This document shows positions 33,054-46,228 of a stretch of DNA of 64,000 nucleotides, piece by piece. Under the pieces are notes generated by a model. The model made no database searches. It had not been told where the DNA came from and worked only from the letters and a program-made list of their open reading frames with translations. This DNA is from Trema orientale. Lineage: Eukaryota > Streptophyta > Magnoliopsida > Rosales > Cannabaceae. The position numbers and the translations under genes were made by a program. Location: the NCBI GenBank assembly GCA_002914845.1, contig JXTC01000477.1, positions 114,118-178,117 on the forward strand, written 5' to 3'. Numbering within the stretch: position 1 is the first letter of the stretch; each line of letters opens with the position of its first letter.

Positions 33054-36000
33054 ATGGGATCCTTAGTACTTACTTCTCATTGGGTTTTCAAGTTTTTCTT
33101 CATTAATCTACAATTCATATTATTCTTTCTTGGTTCATTTTCTTCTTGTTCTTCTTCTTCGTTGCACCCTTTGATCGCCAACTCTAAAGAAGAACACCAA
33201 AACTACACCGCGATATCGGATTTTCGAGTAGTAACTCGGAGATTTCTCAGCGATTGTCCGGATCTAAGCCCTTACCAAAAGATTAGTGTAAGCTCAAATC
33301 CTAAACTCGGGGATGAAGAATATGTCAACGTCACTGTTAGCGGTGTCCTGTTTCCATCTGAACTTGATTGGGTTGCCATGATATCGCCTTCTCATGCTGA
33401 GTAAGAAATATATCATCCTATATATTCTTATAATTAATATACGCATATCTACATAATAAGTATGGAAATCATTAATCTTTGTAACACATATGTATATGTA
33501 CAATATATTTGAGTATAAATATAAGCATGGAAATATTGAATATTGGATAATGAAAAATATATATTAATATTAATTATATATGTTTAATAATTAGTTTGTT
33601 GTTGAATGTGATTGCAGTGTGAATTCGTGTCCTTTCAATGGACTTTATTATGCACAGACGGGTGATTTTAGCCACCTTCCTCTTCTCTGTCATTATCCTG
33701 TTAAGGTAATTTAACGTATTAATATTTTAGACTTCTGTGTTATACTTTTTTGGTTTTTTTTTTTTTTTTCCATTTGCCACTAAAATTAATTTGCATGCGA
33801 TAATAGTAATGGTCATATATAATATATGACGGCATGCATTGCGAATGAATAACCTAAAATCAGAAATCTGTTAGTTGGGTGTGTACATATCAATTAACGT
33901 ATGCGTATGTGTCTGAATTTTCTGGTATTTAATATAATTTTTATAGAAATTTACATGCCTGTTATGTAAAATTCTCCATTATTATTACTATATATTATTA
34001 CCAGTATTTGAAGGGGTAGATCTCCTTCATTATTAGTAACCTGTAAACTAAACCAAAAATTTGAAATGATACATCCAAGTAGTGGGAAAACTAAACCAAA
34101 TTAATCTATGCTACCAATTTTAGCATTATGGTCGTGACATTATCCTTTTTAGGCTAAATAAAAGAAGTTAGATGCATGCGTGTTCTTAAATAACGTGAGG
34201 AGAGGAGCTATGTATAGTTTCCAGGTTCTAGTATAAGTTGAATCCTGGATTTTCTCTCGGCCTACATAAAAAGAAGAGGTTATAATGTTTTCGAAAATAC
34301 ATATTATTAATGTAAGCAAGAATGTATAGATTGGAATACAATGAAAATAATGCAAAAGGAGAGGGCCACATAGCAAAAGTAGTGTATATAAAGTATAGGA
34401 ATATGTGTTATCTTGTAACGTTAGAAACAATGTCCACATCGAAGAAACCCATAGCGTCCACGTAATAAGCTATGTGAAACTGATCCTTCAGCTGACGGGA
34501 TACAATATTGCCTTCACGACATTGGTTGTATAATATTATGGTCTTTTTTTTTTTTGCTTGTAGTTTAATATTGCGGAATATTCCTCTCTCCTAGGCTTTA
34601 TAGTTCCTTCTGGTACCTAAGCCAAATATTAGTTTCTTTTTAATTTCTCATTTTTACATTCTAGAAACTTTAATATTTGCGCCAATACATGTACAAATAC
34701 ACAATACACATACACGTAGCTAGCTGTATATAACATATAGCCTAATGCGACGAACTCTTCTTTTTTTTTTCTTAATCAAATCATGGGTATGACTTTATAT
34801 CACGTTTTATTTCTTATTTAGTAGGATCACATTTAAAATTGTACATTTATATTATTTATTGCGCGCAGATATTTTTTTTAACTAAAAAATGAGCGTTCTT
34901 CGCTTTATATTATACGTATCTGATAATTATATAAGCTTGTTGATCATTTGTTCGTTAAATTAACTAGTTTTTTTTTTTCCTTACAAGCAATTAAAGAAAA
35001 TAATAACAACTTACAAAAACATTTAACTATGGAATTTTGCGACAACATTTAGGATCGAAGTTCTAATTAATATAGTAAATTGCATCTTACAATAAATTAT
35101 TAAAATTAATAATGTTTTGCAGTCAGTCTTCCTGAGCAAGGATCCGGACTACTTGAGCTGCAAGAAGAAAGAATGCAAAAAATACATCAAAGGCAGATGT
35201 GAGGTGAAGACGTGCAGCGCCTCGGTGTCGTTTCACGTTATTAACATAAGAACCGACATTGAGTTCGTCTTCTTCAGTGGTGGCTTTGATACGCCTTGCA
35301 TTCTAGCAAGAACCTCCCCACTGAACTTTCTCAACCCCAACAAGGCATTGTACGGACATCTCTCGAGTATAGATTCATCAGGAACATCCGTAAGTTTCAC
35401 TAATATATAGAGTAGTGCTATAGTCAGACGCGTTATAATTGTGCGTGGGTATTTAACCAATCTTAATATTCTATTAATTGAGTGGAACTCACATGAATAG
35501 ATAACTGAGATCCATAAGACAGGTCCGACAATTTCATTTCTGTAAATACATGTAAAGACTAGTGTACATTTTCGGCACATATATGTATATGCATATGTAA
35601 CGTTTTCTAGCTTCTAAAAGCTAAACAAGTCAATCTGTCCAAAAAAAATTTTAAGTTATCAAGACGTGGACCAAAGATATTGTAATGTAACAAAAAAAAA
35701 TACAATAATTAGTGATTATATTTATGGTTGCAGATGAGAGTAACATGGGTTAGTGGGGACAATAAAACTCAGCAAGTACAATACGCAGGCGGAAAAACAC
35801 AAACGTCACAAGTTACCACATTTACCCAAAAGGATATGCGCGGTGAGTTACTTTATTACTTAATTATTTCAGTATCTTAAAAATAGAACTAAACTCAACT
35901 TTTTTTTTTTTTATATAAATATATATAGAAGACTTCTCAATGGTTACAATTTTTTGTGATCATGGATAGGTACTTAAAAGAGTAGTGATAGCATTAAATT

Positions 36001-38527
36001 TTTTTGGTCAGCATTAAATGTTTTTGGCCAACTACCAAACTAATCACCGCCGTAAGATATAGATCTAACGGCTTAAATCATTGTAACCATCCATGGGTAA
36101 ATATTGTTGTAACTATTTAAACCAATATATATGTCATCCAATTGTTTGCATTGTTAAGTGTTTGAATTAATCATGTAGAAATTAATGAACCCTTTTTCCC
36201 TTGGTTTCCTTCTTTTATCGCTTTATTCAAAGTCTACCACTACTACTAATTAATAATGTGTTTCTTTTATTATGTGAAATCGAAATAGATTCACATATTC
36301 TACTTAGCCCAGCAAAGCACTTCGGGTGGCATGACCCAGGATTCATTCATTCAGCAGTGATGACTGGTCTTCAGCCTTCAACTAGCTTCACCTACAGATA
36401 TGGAAGGTACATATACATATATGTACACATACATGTGCATACATATAGAATTTAGTTCATCTTTTTTATCTCTCATGCCTCTCTTTCTCTCTCTGTCTTT
36501 CTATATATATATATATATATCATATGAGTGAAAAAGAGTGCCTCGGTGGTATTCCAAAGAATGCACTAAAGGAGCTTGTTAGTGGATTATTTATACATTA
36601 TAGAGTTTGCCATCTTGGGAAATTGATGAATTTTTTTAAAAAAATATATATATTTTGAAAATTAGCTATGATGACTTGACATTTTTAAAAAAAAAATGCA
36701 GTGATTCAGTTGGTTGGAGCGATCAAATTCATTTCAAAACTCCACCTGCAGGAGGATCAGATGAACTCAAATTTGTCGCATTTGGTGATATGGGGAAAGC
36801 TCCTAGAGATGCCTCTGTCGAGCACTATATTCAGGTACTCCGAAAAATTATTTGCTAATTATTATTTGCTAATTTCATTCTTATTCTTGTAATTTTGCAA
36901 GAAAATAAACTTGTAGTGGTACTTCATATAGCCAGGATCGATTTCAGTTATAGAGGCCGTGGCTGAAGAAGTAGAGTCTGGAAATGTGGACTCAGTCTTC
37001 CACATTGGAGATATAAGCTACGCCACTGGCTTTCTTGTTGAATGGGATTTCTTCCTACATCAAATCTTCCCCGTGGCTTCTCGGGTTTCGTATATGACGG
37101 CGATCGGAAACCACGAGAGGTACTCAAGTAGCTTCTAGCCAATGCACATACAATGTTTATGTTAAGTAGAATATATATATATATATATATTGATTATGAG
37201 TTTTATGATGAGGTCCAGGGATTATCCAGAGTCAGAATCAGTGTATGTTACACCAGATTCAGGAGGAGAATGTGGGGTTCCTTACGAGACCTATTTTCCA
37301 ATGCCAATCCCAGCCAAGGACAAGCCTTGGTATTCTATTGAACAGGGCAGTATTCACTTCACTGTGATATCCACTGAGCATAACTGGGAAGAAAATTCTG
37401 AACAGGTAATTAGTTAGATGATAATATCCTCTAAGTTCAATGACATTATTTTCTTCTAGAATGTCTCATAGCTCATCTATATCGTTAATTTGATGCTTAT
37501 ATGTGGATTTATGCGTATACTCTTTACAGTACCAATGGATGAAAAATGATATGGCTTCTGTTGATCGATCTAAAACCCCTTGGTTAATATTCACGGGGTA
37601 AGTTGGACCTTCATTTAATACCATATTCTTCTTTTTGTAAACAGTTGGTACCTAAAAGAATAAGCATTATACAAAGCAATCTTTATTAAATTAGTATTCG
37701 TAAAAATGTTCCTATGCTTTTGGTGTAATTACGTTCAACCAAATCTTCACGTAAATTTCAGGCACAGACCCATGTATACTTCCTCAACTGGACTCTTAAG
37801 TGTTGATCAAGCTTTTGTAGATGCAGTTGAACCGTTATTGGTGGCCAACAAAGTAAAAGCCCTAACTTTTTTTCCCTCTTTTAATTCCTTTTTGGTCTAA
37901 GATTGATATGGCTTCTGGGCTAAGATTGATTTGGCTTCTGGGCTTTCATCTTTTTTTAAGTTTGTTAACAGTTGGAAATTTGAAATAGGTTGACTTGGTT
38001 CTATTTGGTCATGTCCACAACTATGAGAGGACATGCTCTGTTTACAAAAATGCGTGTTTGGCAATGCCTACGAAGGATCAAAGTGGAATCGACACATACG
38101 ATCATAGCAACTATAGTGCACCAGTGCAGGCAGTTATTGGCATGGCTGGCTTCGTTCTCGACCAGTTCCCTAGTGATGTAACTCTCTTTCTCCCCTTAAT
38201 GATGCAGTTGGTAGAAAAAGCTTCTAATTAGATTGCTATGGATATTTACAGGTGAGCAGTTGGAGTTTAAAAAGGATTTCACAGTTTGGTTACCTTAGAG
38301 CCCATGCGACAAAGGAAGAAATAAAATTAGAGGTTAGTATAAACACATGCATGATTAATTAAGTACTCTGCATTCTATCCGCCTATATCTAAGAAATTTT
38401 TTTTCTGGATTTTTTTTTTTTTTTTTTTGGGCAGTTTGTTAACGCAGCAAATAAGGTGGTTGAGGATAGCTTCCGCATTATCAAGAAACAAGATTCCTCC
38501 AACGGAAAGGTAAAGACGGGACAGTAG
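33054..38527 (+). CDS. Purple acid phosphatase, nucleotide pyrophosphatase/phosphodiesterase-type
   Basis: A secreted metallophosphoesterase of the large plant PAP group that includes Arabidopsis PAP1/24/27. Exons are 33054-33400, 33618-33705, 35123-35389, 35734-35842, 36289-36406, 36702-36834, 36932-37119, 37219-37405, 37530-37597, 37762-37852, 37989-38177, 38252-38332 and 38435-38527. Phases close to 652 aa, slightly longer than the usual 610. A hydrophobic N-terminus acts as signal peptide. The Fn3-like N domain is followed by the catalytic domain: FGDMGK, GDISYATG, GNHER, FTGHRPM and FGHVHNYERT supply D, D-Y, N-H-E, H and H-x-H metal ligands. Homologues are often labelled probable inactive, but the ligand motifs are present here. 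Intron 2 is large (1.4 kb). A tandem duplication starts at the stop codon. Confidence 0.93.
35990..36019. repeat. Micro-insert between 10-bp direct repeats in PAP intron 4
   Basis: AGCATTAAAT occurs at 35990-35999 and 36010-36019, with the 10-base insert TTTTTTGGTC between (GACCAAAAAA on the minus strand). It could also be a simple 20-bp tandem duplication with drift. Confidence 0.45.
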
Positions 38528-38702
38528 ATATTATCTATCTTTGCACACAGAAGAGAATAAATAGATAAGAGAGAAGACTTAAAGGAGCTTGAGAGGATCT
38601 TCCCATGAATATCGATATTATCTATCTTTGCACACAGAAGAGAATAAATAGATAAGAGAGAAGACTGAGAGGAGCTTGAGAGGATCTCCCCATGAATATC
38701 TT
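38527..38702. repeat. 87-bp tandem duplication at the PAP 3' end
   Basis: GATATTATCTATCTTTGCAC begins at 38527 and again at 38614, and the two units differ at only a few positions. The first unit starts on the last base of the PAP stop codon, so it lies in the 3' UTR. Confidence 0.9.
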
Positions 38703-39194
38703 TGACACAGTCGGTCCTTACAGAATATAAATCTTATTGCTATTTTTGGTGCTGTTACATTGCACAAGTCAACAATGATTTCTTGATTTTTATTCACCCG
38801 TAATTTTTATGTTACATGCATGAAAGTTCTCTCTCCATATACATATAGAAAACAAGGGGGAAAAAAAACTCAAATCAGATGTTTTCGAGTCCTATTGGTG
38901 AGTCCTTTTTCATTCATTTACTATGACACTAGTTAATCCCAAACCTACAACATTTAACGATGATTCTCCAAGAATGAGTGCTAATTATGACTGACTCGTC
39001 CAAATTATATTTTAACATATCTACATTTCTTCCAATTTGGGAAAGTCAACGGTTTATCAGTCTACACCTCATTTACATTCGCACAACAAAAATGTTTCAA
39101 GGATCAGAACAGAAACATGTATCTTTTCACCTTCTACAAAATTACTAGTGCATCAGCGCAATTCCTTGTTTGGATAAGCATATCAATCCAATTC
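38703..39194. other. Short intergenic between convergent PAP and MUS81
   Basis: Both 3' ends point here. I see no other feature. Confidence 0.5.
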
Positions 39195-42100
39195 TCAATT
39201 GCCCCAAACGAACTGGAAGATATTCCTACTAGCAACCCCACTAACAACATTGTTACTTTGCTTCCTAAGCATGTCCTGTTGTGCAGCCATATCACCCTCC
39301 TAGTCAAAAAATTATGATTGCAACGAGTAAAACATAGTTGAAATGATCAAAGAAAAGCTGAGCAGAAGAAATATTATAAAAACTTAGAAATCACCAAGGA
39401 TATCAGGACTCACAAGGAAAGAGTAAGCACTTGCTAGAGAGAGAAGTGTTGGGTACAAATCCAGAACAGCCAAGGCAACCTCCTCTGTAACCTGAGGGAC
39501 CTGCATTCATCAAATGTTCACTTGATTGTCATGGGAACTTTCCAATTTGAAAATAAATAATCAAATTAGAAGGAATATAGAAATTTCCTCCAAAAAAAGA
39601 AGGAATATAGAAATAATGTTCATTGCCAGCTCGGCGCAAAGAAATAACCAAGATCTCCAGAAGAAAGTTTTACTTACACCACACTAGTTTAAATAGATAC
39701 ACCGAGCCCTTGCACATTGTTATGATAAAAATGAATCAACAGCTCATCATTCTACTAAAAGTAATAACCATCAACTCAAATGGATTTATTAATGCCTTGG
39801 ACTTCATAAATGACAGGAAGTTGTTCTATCTTCTCATGCATAAGCAGTTTAAAGAATAATACCTGCATAAGCTGGATGGCAAATACGTCGTTGACAGTCA
39901 TTTTATCCAGGTCTTCGCACTTCGTGATGAATTCACTAAAAGAAGGACAGACCCTAGTGCGTTTATGCTGTTCATCAGGAATCTGTGATTTGTAGCATTG
40001 AAATATTGCTTGGGTTAGATGACCATACTTCTTCAGTGTATCACTTAATCCAGTGGTTCTCTGCACATCAAAACCCTCCAGAATCTCTGTCGTAAAACAG
40101 CTGCATGATTACAGGAATATAAAAGAGTTAAAGAAAAAGTAATTCTCTGCAATTTTAACACATTGAAAGATGGATTCATAAGAGACTTGGAGAGAGGAAG
40201 GAGTGGACTGAGGTGTGATTAAAGCTAGCAGAAAAGATCAATAAAAACAAACGTGTTCGATTATATAGTTTAGTGTATACAATAGCAGAAAGAAATGTCT
40301 TCCCTAAAAATGTTTAAAGAAATGCTTACGCAGTTTTAATGCTCTCTGCCGCCTCAGAAGAGTTTGGGTCACCTTCCACAAGATATATCAGTTTCTTAAG
40401 TCCGCATCTCTTGCAATATGCAATGAAATGACCAAATAACGTCATCATAATATATTAACAAACATCCTTAACTGGAGATATTAGTAATAATAACTTTTTT
40501 TCCCATTACTGAATAAAAATGCAAACTCAGTTCTGTGTCGTGAAGTCTACCCAGATTTATGAATCTACACTCGACTATTGTTTTGCAGTATAGCCAAAAA
40601 CAAAAAATTAGTCATCAATTTCCGAATTCATACCTAAAATTATGACTTGAGAAGCTTACATTGACCATAAGATCAAGAAACCCCTAAGCTAAGTGTGAAC
40701 ATTTCATTGGAAGCCAAGGCTAGAAATACAAGATGTCAATGTATACTGGACTTCGAGAAGTAGCTGCATAGCAAACTCTTATTGGAGAGGACTCACACCA
40801 AGGACACTGAGCAATTAGGTGGCAAGCAAGAGCTTGACACCTCTCCCATTATATGTCAAGTTATTTAATTTTTTAAGTAAAAAGTCCTTTAGTAAAGAAA
40901 TTTTTTTTTTTTTTTTTGAAAGAAAAGGGTAATCAGTGGTGTCCTCACACTCCCTCCAGAAGCTCTCCTTTTGCGAGGCCCATATTGGGACCACAGGTGG
41001 AAGGAAAGGAAGTCTGTCCCCCATGTTTTCGTCAGCTAACAAGAACCCAAGGGTGCCCACTCACGGGGCCCACTCATTGGAGGGCACGTTCCTGGAGTGG
41101 AATTGTGAATTCCACAGCTTTAAGCCTGTGGAAGCTTCAATCCCTAATCTGTTAGAAGCGAGAACTCCGGATAAGCGCCTTTTTAAGTAAAAAATCCTCT
41201 TGTAAATAGATTTTATACATAGGCTTTTCAATAAAAATCACTTTGAAAACGTCTTGTTCTCCTAATTTCCCATTTTTCAATATTTAACCAACTTAGCCAC
41301 TAAGTATTGATTGACCTATATATAGCACTTATAATCACACTTCACACATAAACGACAGTCTAATTCTAGTAAAAGATAAATGCCGCCTTAGTCTAACTCT
41401 CTCTTGTGGACTCTCAAACTGAATCAATCTTTTTCTCTTTCTTATATCTCTCTTTTTCAGCTTTGTCTCTTCAAGTCATAGCATATATCATCGCACACTT
41501 AGCCTTACACGAACCCATCTCTTCAACCAATTCACTCTCTATTCCATTCTTGGTTTTATCTAAAGCCATAAAGCACAACCAAATAATCAGGCTCATATTC
41601 AATAAAATCAATCCCATGTTCATTTCTCTCTCTCCCAAGAGCACTACTTTTTTCACATTACTTCTCAATAAAATGTCGAAACTTTTACTTCTAGACTTAG
41701 CTTCCAATGAGATGTTGATACTTGGTTTGAGTATTATTCATCTTCTTTTGGCCAATATGAGATCGGCAAGTCATATTCCACTAATTTTCTTGTTGACCCA
41801 TTTAAATTATGCTTGTCGCATAATTTATCAGGTCTAATTTTAGAAATTAGTCTAGTTTTTTTATTTTTGCCTATATCCAAAAGAACTAATTCACAAATGA
41901 CACAGACCCAAAAGATCCTCATTAGCGACCAACTAAGCACTAATTTAAGCCCTTCTCTAACTTAAATTGGTAGCATATCCTTCTATAGTCAGGATGCAAT
42001 AAGAACTACCTGAATTTTGATGCCTAAAAAAAATCCCCAAAAAAACATTGACTACATAAACTTGTGACAATAACAGTTACAAAAGATTATATGCGATATA

Positions 42101-45100
42101 AAAGAACACATGTTAGAAAACCCTGCTACTTCAAGAAAGAGAAATTAAGTGAATAAAAATTAATACCAGAAGCCTCAGTTTTTGATCTCTGTAGCGGTTA
42201 TCTCTGATTGAGGAGCGTAGGTCATCAACTTTCTTCCTCTCAACAATGAAATCAAGAACATATTCACTGCCAAGATATTTATGGCGAGCTACCCAAATTC
42301 CATCTCCAACTGGTAAACGCCTAACCTATAATTAGTCAATGTGTGAAGCACTGAATTCTAGGTGAGAAGAAAAGATACTTGTCAGCAAAGTAAAAGACAA
42401 AATGACGGTCATATACCCATTTATGCTAAATGGAGAAAGGGAGAACCAATAGAAGGTAAAAGACACTTAAAAATTCACCTTTATTTGGATTTTGAATTGA
42501 TTACATATGCTCTCAATGATTCTGCTAGATCTCGAACTGAAAACCACATCATATACCGGCAAGGAAAACCAAGAAAAGAGGAAAAAGAAAGATGAATGTA
42601 AATGCCACACGAAAATATATACTTACGAACAAAAAAGATATACATAGTTACAAGAAACGACCACACAAGAATAGGAAATGAAGAATACCCCGGTCAATCA
42701 TAACTAGGTTACACTACAGCCCATATAAAAAGTTATTTAAGTGAGCTCATCCTTAGAAGTATTCCAACAGAAAACATGGGGATGCAAGTGAATAATAGTA
42801 AGACTGTTTCTGTCTTCTTGTCCCCAGAACCACTTTAAGACCTTCAAAAGAACAGCAGGACTATCATCTTTCATACATTTCTGTGACCATCAAGTACTAC
42901 CGTAATGAAAAAAATTTGATAAGAAACTGCTTCAGAATTCTTAGACTACTGTCTAATTCACAATGAACTAAAGCCATCATAGTCTGGATGATTAACCGGG
43001 AAAGGAAAAATTTTAACAATCAGCAACTTTTTTACAAGTAAAAAATTTCAACTGTAAGTAGGCAAGCAACAGCTACCATTTTTCGGGATAAATAAATAAA
43101 CTCCAATGCAAAAAACAAGTCTCGTGAAAATAAAGAACAATCAAAATCTTGAAACACCTTCTGCAAAAAGGTGGTTGAAGCTAAATCAGAGGTTACTGAC
43201 CCTTTATTTGCAAATTGCTCTCGATCGTCCAGTATCAAAATTACTTCATAAACATCTTCAAATCTCTCTCCAAAGCTCAGAGGTGGCATGGATAAGATAT
43301 TAAAACCTGCTTCCAGGCCATCTGAATTTGCTTTTTGTTCATGACGATACTAAAGAAAGCAACAAGAAAACTCAGCAACAAAAGTGGCACTAACCAAACT
43401 TCACATTATTTTTGAAGTAACAAACTACAGTCAAAACCAACGAAAAGGTTAGGCAGCTTAACACACTGAACAAATTAGCAACCAAATGTAAAAACCAGAG
43501 TTCGAAAACATGTCCAACTAAACAATGTTTAGTGTGAAAATATAATAGCTGACATTTTCATCTTTTTCATGTCTTAAAAGGGGTAACACTTCAAAAAGTG
43601 ATTACAATCCTTTACAAAATAGATTATATATATATATGTACAAAATTAAAATTAAAATAATAAAGTGGAAGCTTAGCTTTTTTAAGATGGCTCTGCCACA
43701 CGATAATATTTTACATAAATTTAGAAAATAGCGTCCCACTGAAAATTCTAAAAGAACAGTCACCCCTACATGCATCAAAGAAACAGATACTAGTTGTACC
43801 AAGCAAAAAGTAAGAAATACTATCAATCTTAATGGGCACATACTGATGATGAGCAAGGTCTCAAGACAAAAGAGTTGGATGTGAAATCAGCAGAACTGAA
43901 CTTTGGCACATTTCCACCTTGACAAGACGAAACCCTTGCTTGACCTAGCCAGTTACAAGGTAATCTAGTTCATATGGTATTCTGACTGTTTCCTTAGGAA
44001 TGTAATGAATATACAAGCGTCATCCAGAAACACAGAGTAAGTTTTTACCATTTGTATCATAAGATGTTGTTATTTTGTGACCTTCCTCTCTTGCAATCTG
44101 AGACTCCGAATGCAAACCATAAACTTCATCTTCCCGAAGACGACATAAAACCGATAACCAGGGTGAATATGTATCCTCGTTATGAGAAGTTTCTAAAATT
44201 TCACTAAAAGCTTGGAGAATACGTTCCTTAGGATAACCCATTCGCGTAAGCTACAAGAGAGGGAAAAATCAATATCATAAGAAATATTTGACATAACCCA
44301 TTTGCACTTTGTTCAACTCCAAAGTGTCCAATGATCACAAGAATGACAATTGATACGATGATATCTACAAACGGAGTTAATCAATTACCAATATATAAGT
44401 CAGAACTAAAAAGTCATAATACTGTCAATAAATTGAAACGTGTTGATGGGCACATAAATGCCACATGGGATAAACAACATAAAACTGAACTAAATTGTAT
44501 GCTCAACAAGAAACCAAAACATGTCCGTCTCATGAAAAAATTCAAGTTAAGATAACCAGAAGCTTGAAATGTGCTAATAGGATTCCACTCTCAATTATAC
44601 TAGAAAAATTAGAAACAAATTTGGAAGATAGGTGCAAGTACCCGCTCCATATATTCAACAGGTATATCTTTTGGTTTTTGCCTTCTCAAATCAATAGAAG
44701 GCATAGCCACATCTCCGGCTGAATCTGGCTGCAAAGGCTCGAGTTCTGACATGTTTTCAGTGTCCAGATCAAAATGCCCTTCAGAAGTGCTAGTATCTTT
44801 TGAGGCATCAGGCAAACCAGATCTCATGATACATTCACGTGCTGCTTCTTGACCTTCTTGAGTGAGCATATACCTGCAGGTTGTTCAAGCATTACGGGCC
44901 TGCTGATATTTCTAAAAGTGTGATCCAGAATGTAAGCCCACATATTCTTTGAAAAGAAGATATGCTTCATAAGAGAGAGAGAGGGACAGAGAGAGAGAGA
45001 ACAGACATACTTCGCAGGGCAACTTGATTTAACAACAAGTCCCTTGGTTATTAAGGTCTTCATACAGGTCCATCCACTATACCAGTCCCTTGGTGAACTT

Positions 45101-46228
45101 CCAAAAGCCCCAGGTTTTCCTTTTCCCTTTTCAGGCCTACAGACAAAAGAAAGCCAACTCAAAAATGCAACAACACATCCAAATTCAACAAAATCTACAG
45201 ACAAAATTCAGGTGACCGATATGATCAATCAACATACGCTATTGGCACACGAGAAAGCCCACTAGCTTCAGCTGCATCAATAAGCTCCTGTTTACGCATA
45301 AATTCATTCCCATTTGCTGTTCCCCTGAAGAATACTTATGGTTATGGAAGTCTGACAAGATAAAACCAATAAATCTGTGTTTGCTTAAGCTAAATTAGAT
45401 ACCGTGTACCTGTAGAGGGTTATCAGTAACGCATACGCAACAGAATTTTTCTGTGGCAAATAGCGCCTGCCTCCTTTCGTTTTGTTGCCTAAATTTTTTT
45501 GTTAAAACGATAAGCAAACAACCAAATTTACCATTCATCTCTAAGATCCAATGCAATAAATTTAAAAAAGTACCCCTTTTTCTCACGTCTTCTGGTTCAC
45601 AGTCGGTTGAATCAGCCTTGAAAAACCCTTGCATAAGCTTCAGAATCCACTTCCCCACACCTCTGAATCAAGCTCGCACCAAATCATCCCAAAGAGAAAC
45701 AAAAAATTAAATAACAACAAGAACAATATCTGAACTCAATTATAATGTTTCTATGAAGAACCTTAGCACGAATTTAATTTACATATAAATTTCAATGCCT
45801 ATGGCCCCATTATCATCCGGGTCACGAAACCCAACAAAATAAAAAACCAAATTTTTCCACAATTTGCTGCCTAATTTTTTCCCTTACTAAGATATTTCAA
45901 AACCATCAAATTACAACATTATGCCTCAATAAAAAAAATCCAAAATCACAGATAAAAATGCGCATTTTCTAGAAGAACAAAAGGGCATATTTCAAATTTA
46001 AATATGAAAAAAAAAAAGAGGAAATTACTTGATCTGGGAGAAATCTTTGAGGGTAGTAATGGGGGTTTTGGAGGAACAGAGATTGGAATAAGCCTTGGAG
46101 AGAGTCGTTTCAACGTTTTCTGAGAACCCTTTGGGGCGTTGGTCCGCCATCTCCTTCCACTTGCTCAGCATGTACTCCACCAGCTCTTCGTTCTCGGAGC
46201 ATCTCACCACAAGCCTGCTCATTTCCAT
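39195..46228 (-). CDS. MUS81: Crossover junction endonuclease MUS81
   Basis: Catalytic subunit of the MUS81-EME1 nuclease, which cuts branched DNA such as stalled forks, nicked Holliday junctions and 3' flaps in the nucleus, in repair and some meiotic crossovers. Fifteen exons on the minus strand: 46228-46029, 45662-45574, 45488-45410, 45324-45238, 45136-45011, 44873-44642, 44250-44049, 43917-43844, 43349-43201, 42536-42479, 42325-42167, 40409-40330, 40100-39863, 39500-39414, 39299-39195. All phases close to 654 aa, the usual plant length. An N-terminal helix-hairpin-helix (IKGVGKWILKL) is followed by a winged-helix-like segment. The ERCC4 nuclease has DDRE at 404-407, GD at 439-440 and ERK at 461-463 with D467; the C-terminal helix-hairpin-helix pair includes VPQVTEEVALAVL. 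Catalytic residues are intact. Intron 11 (1.76 kb) holds a SINE-like insertion. Confidence 0.95.
39568..39614. repeat. Micro-insert between exact 17-bp direct repeats in MUS81 intron 13
   Basis: AGAAGGAATATAGAAAT occurs at 39568-39584 and 39598-39614. The 13-base insert is TTCCTCCAAAAAA, A-tailed on the plus strand. Confidence 0.75.
40870..41206 (-). mobile_element. SINE-like insertion in MUS81 intron 11
   Basis: About 283 bases (40897-41179) are flanked by imperfect 27-bp direct repeats sharing TTTTTAAGTAAAAA and TCCT, at 40870-40896 and 41180-41206. On the minus strand the element ends CCCTTTTCTTTC then a run of A, a typical retro-inserted tail. It is much richer in GC than the intron around it. 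It contains no ORF of interest. Size, tail and long target duplication fit a SINE or a short 5'-truncated LINE. I could not recognise convincing A and B boxes. Confidence 0.6.
41207..42166. other. Rest of MUS81 intron 11
   Basis: An ORF of 143 codons on + (41406-41837) overlaps a 78-codon one on -, neither resembling a family I know. The stretch is longer than the matching intron needs to be and may contain an unrecognised element. Confidence 0.35.

Noticed and set aside
43106..43200. MUS81 exon 9 continuing past 43201
   Set aside because: The read-through sequence does not resemble the family, whereas the small exon at 42479-42536 continues the nuclease domain in phase.
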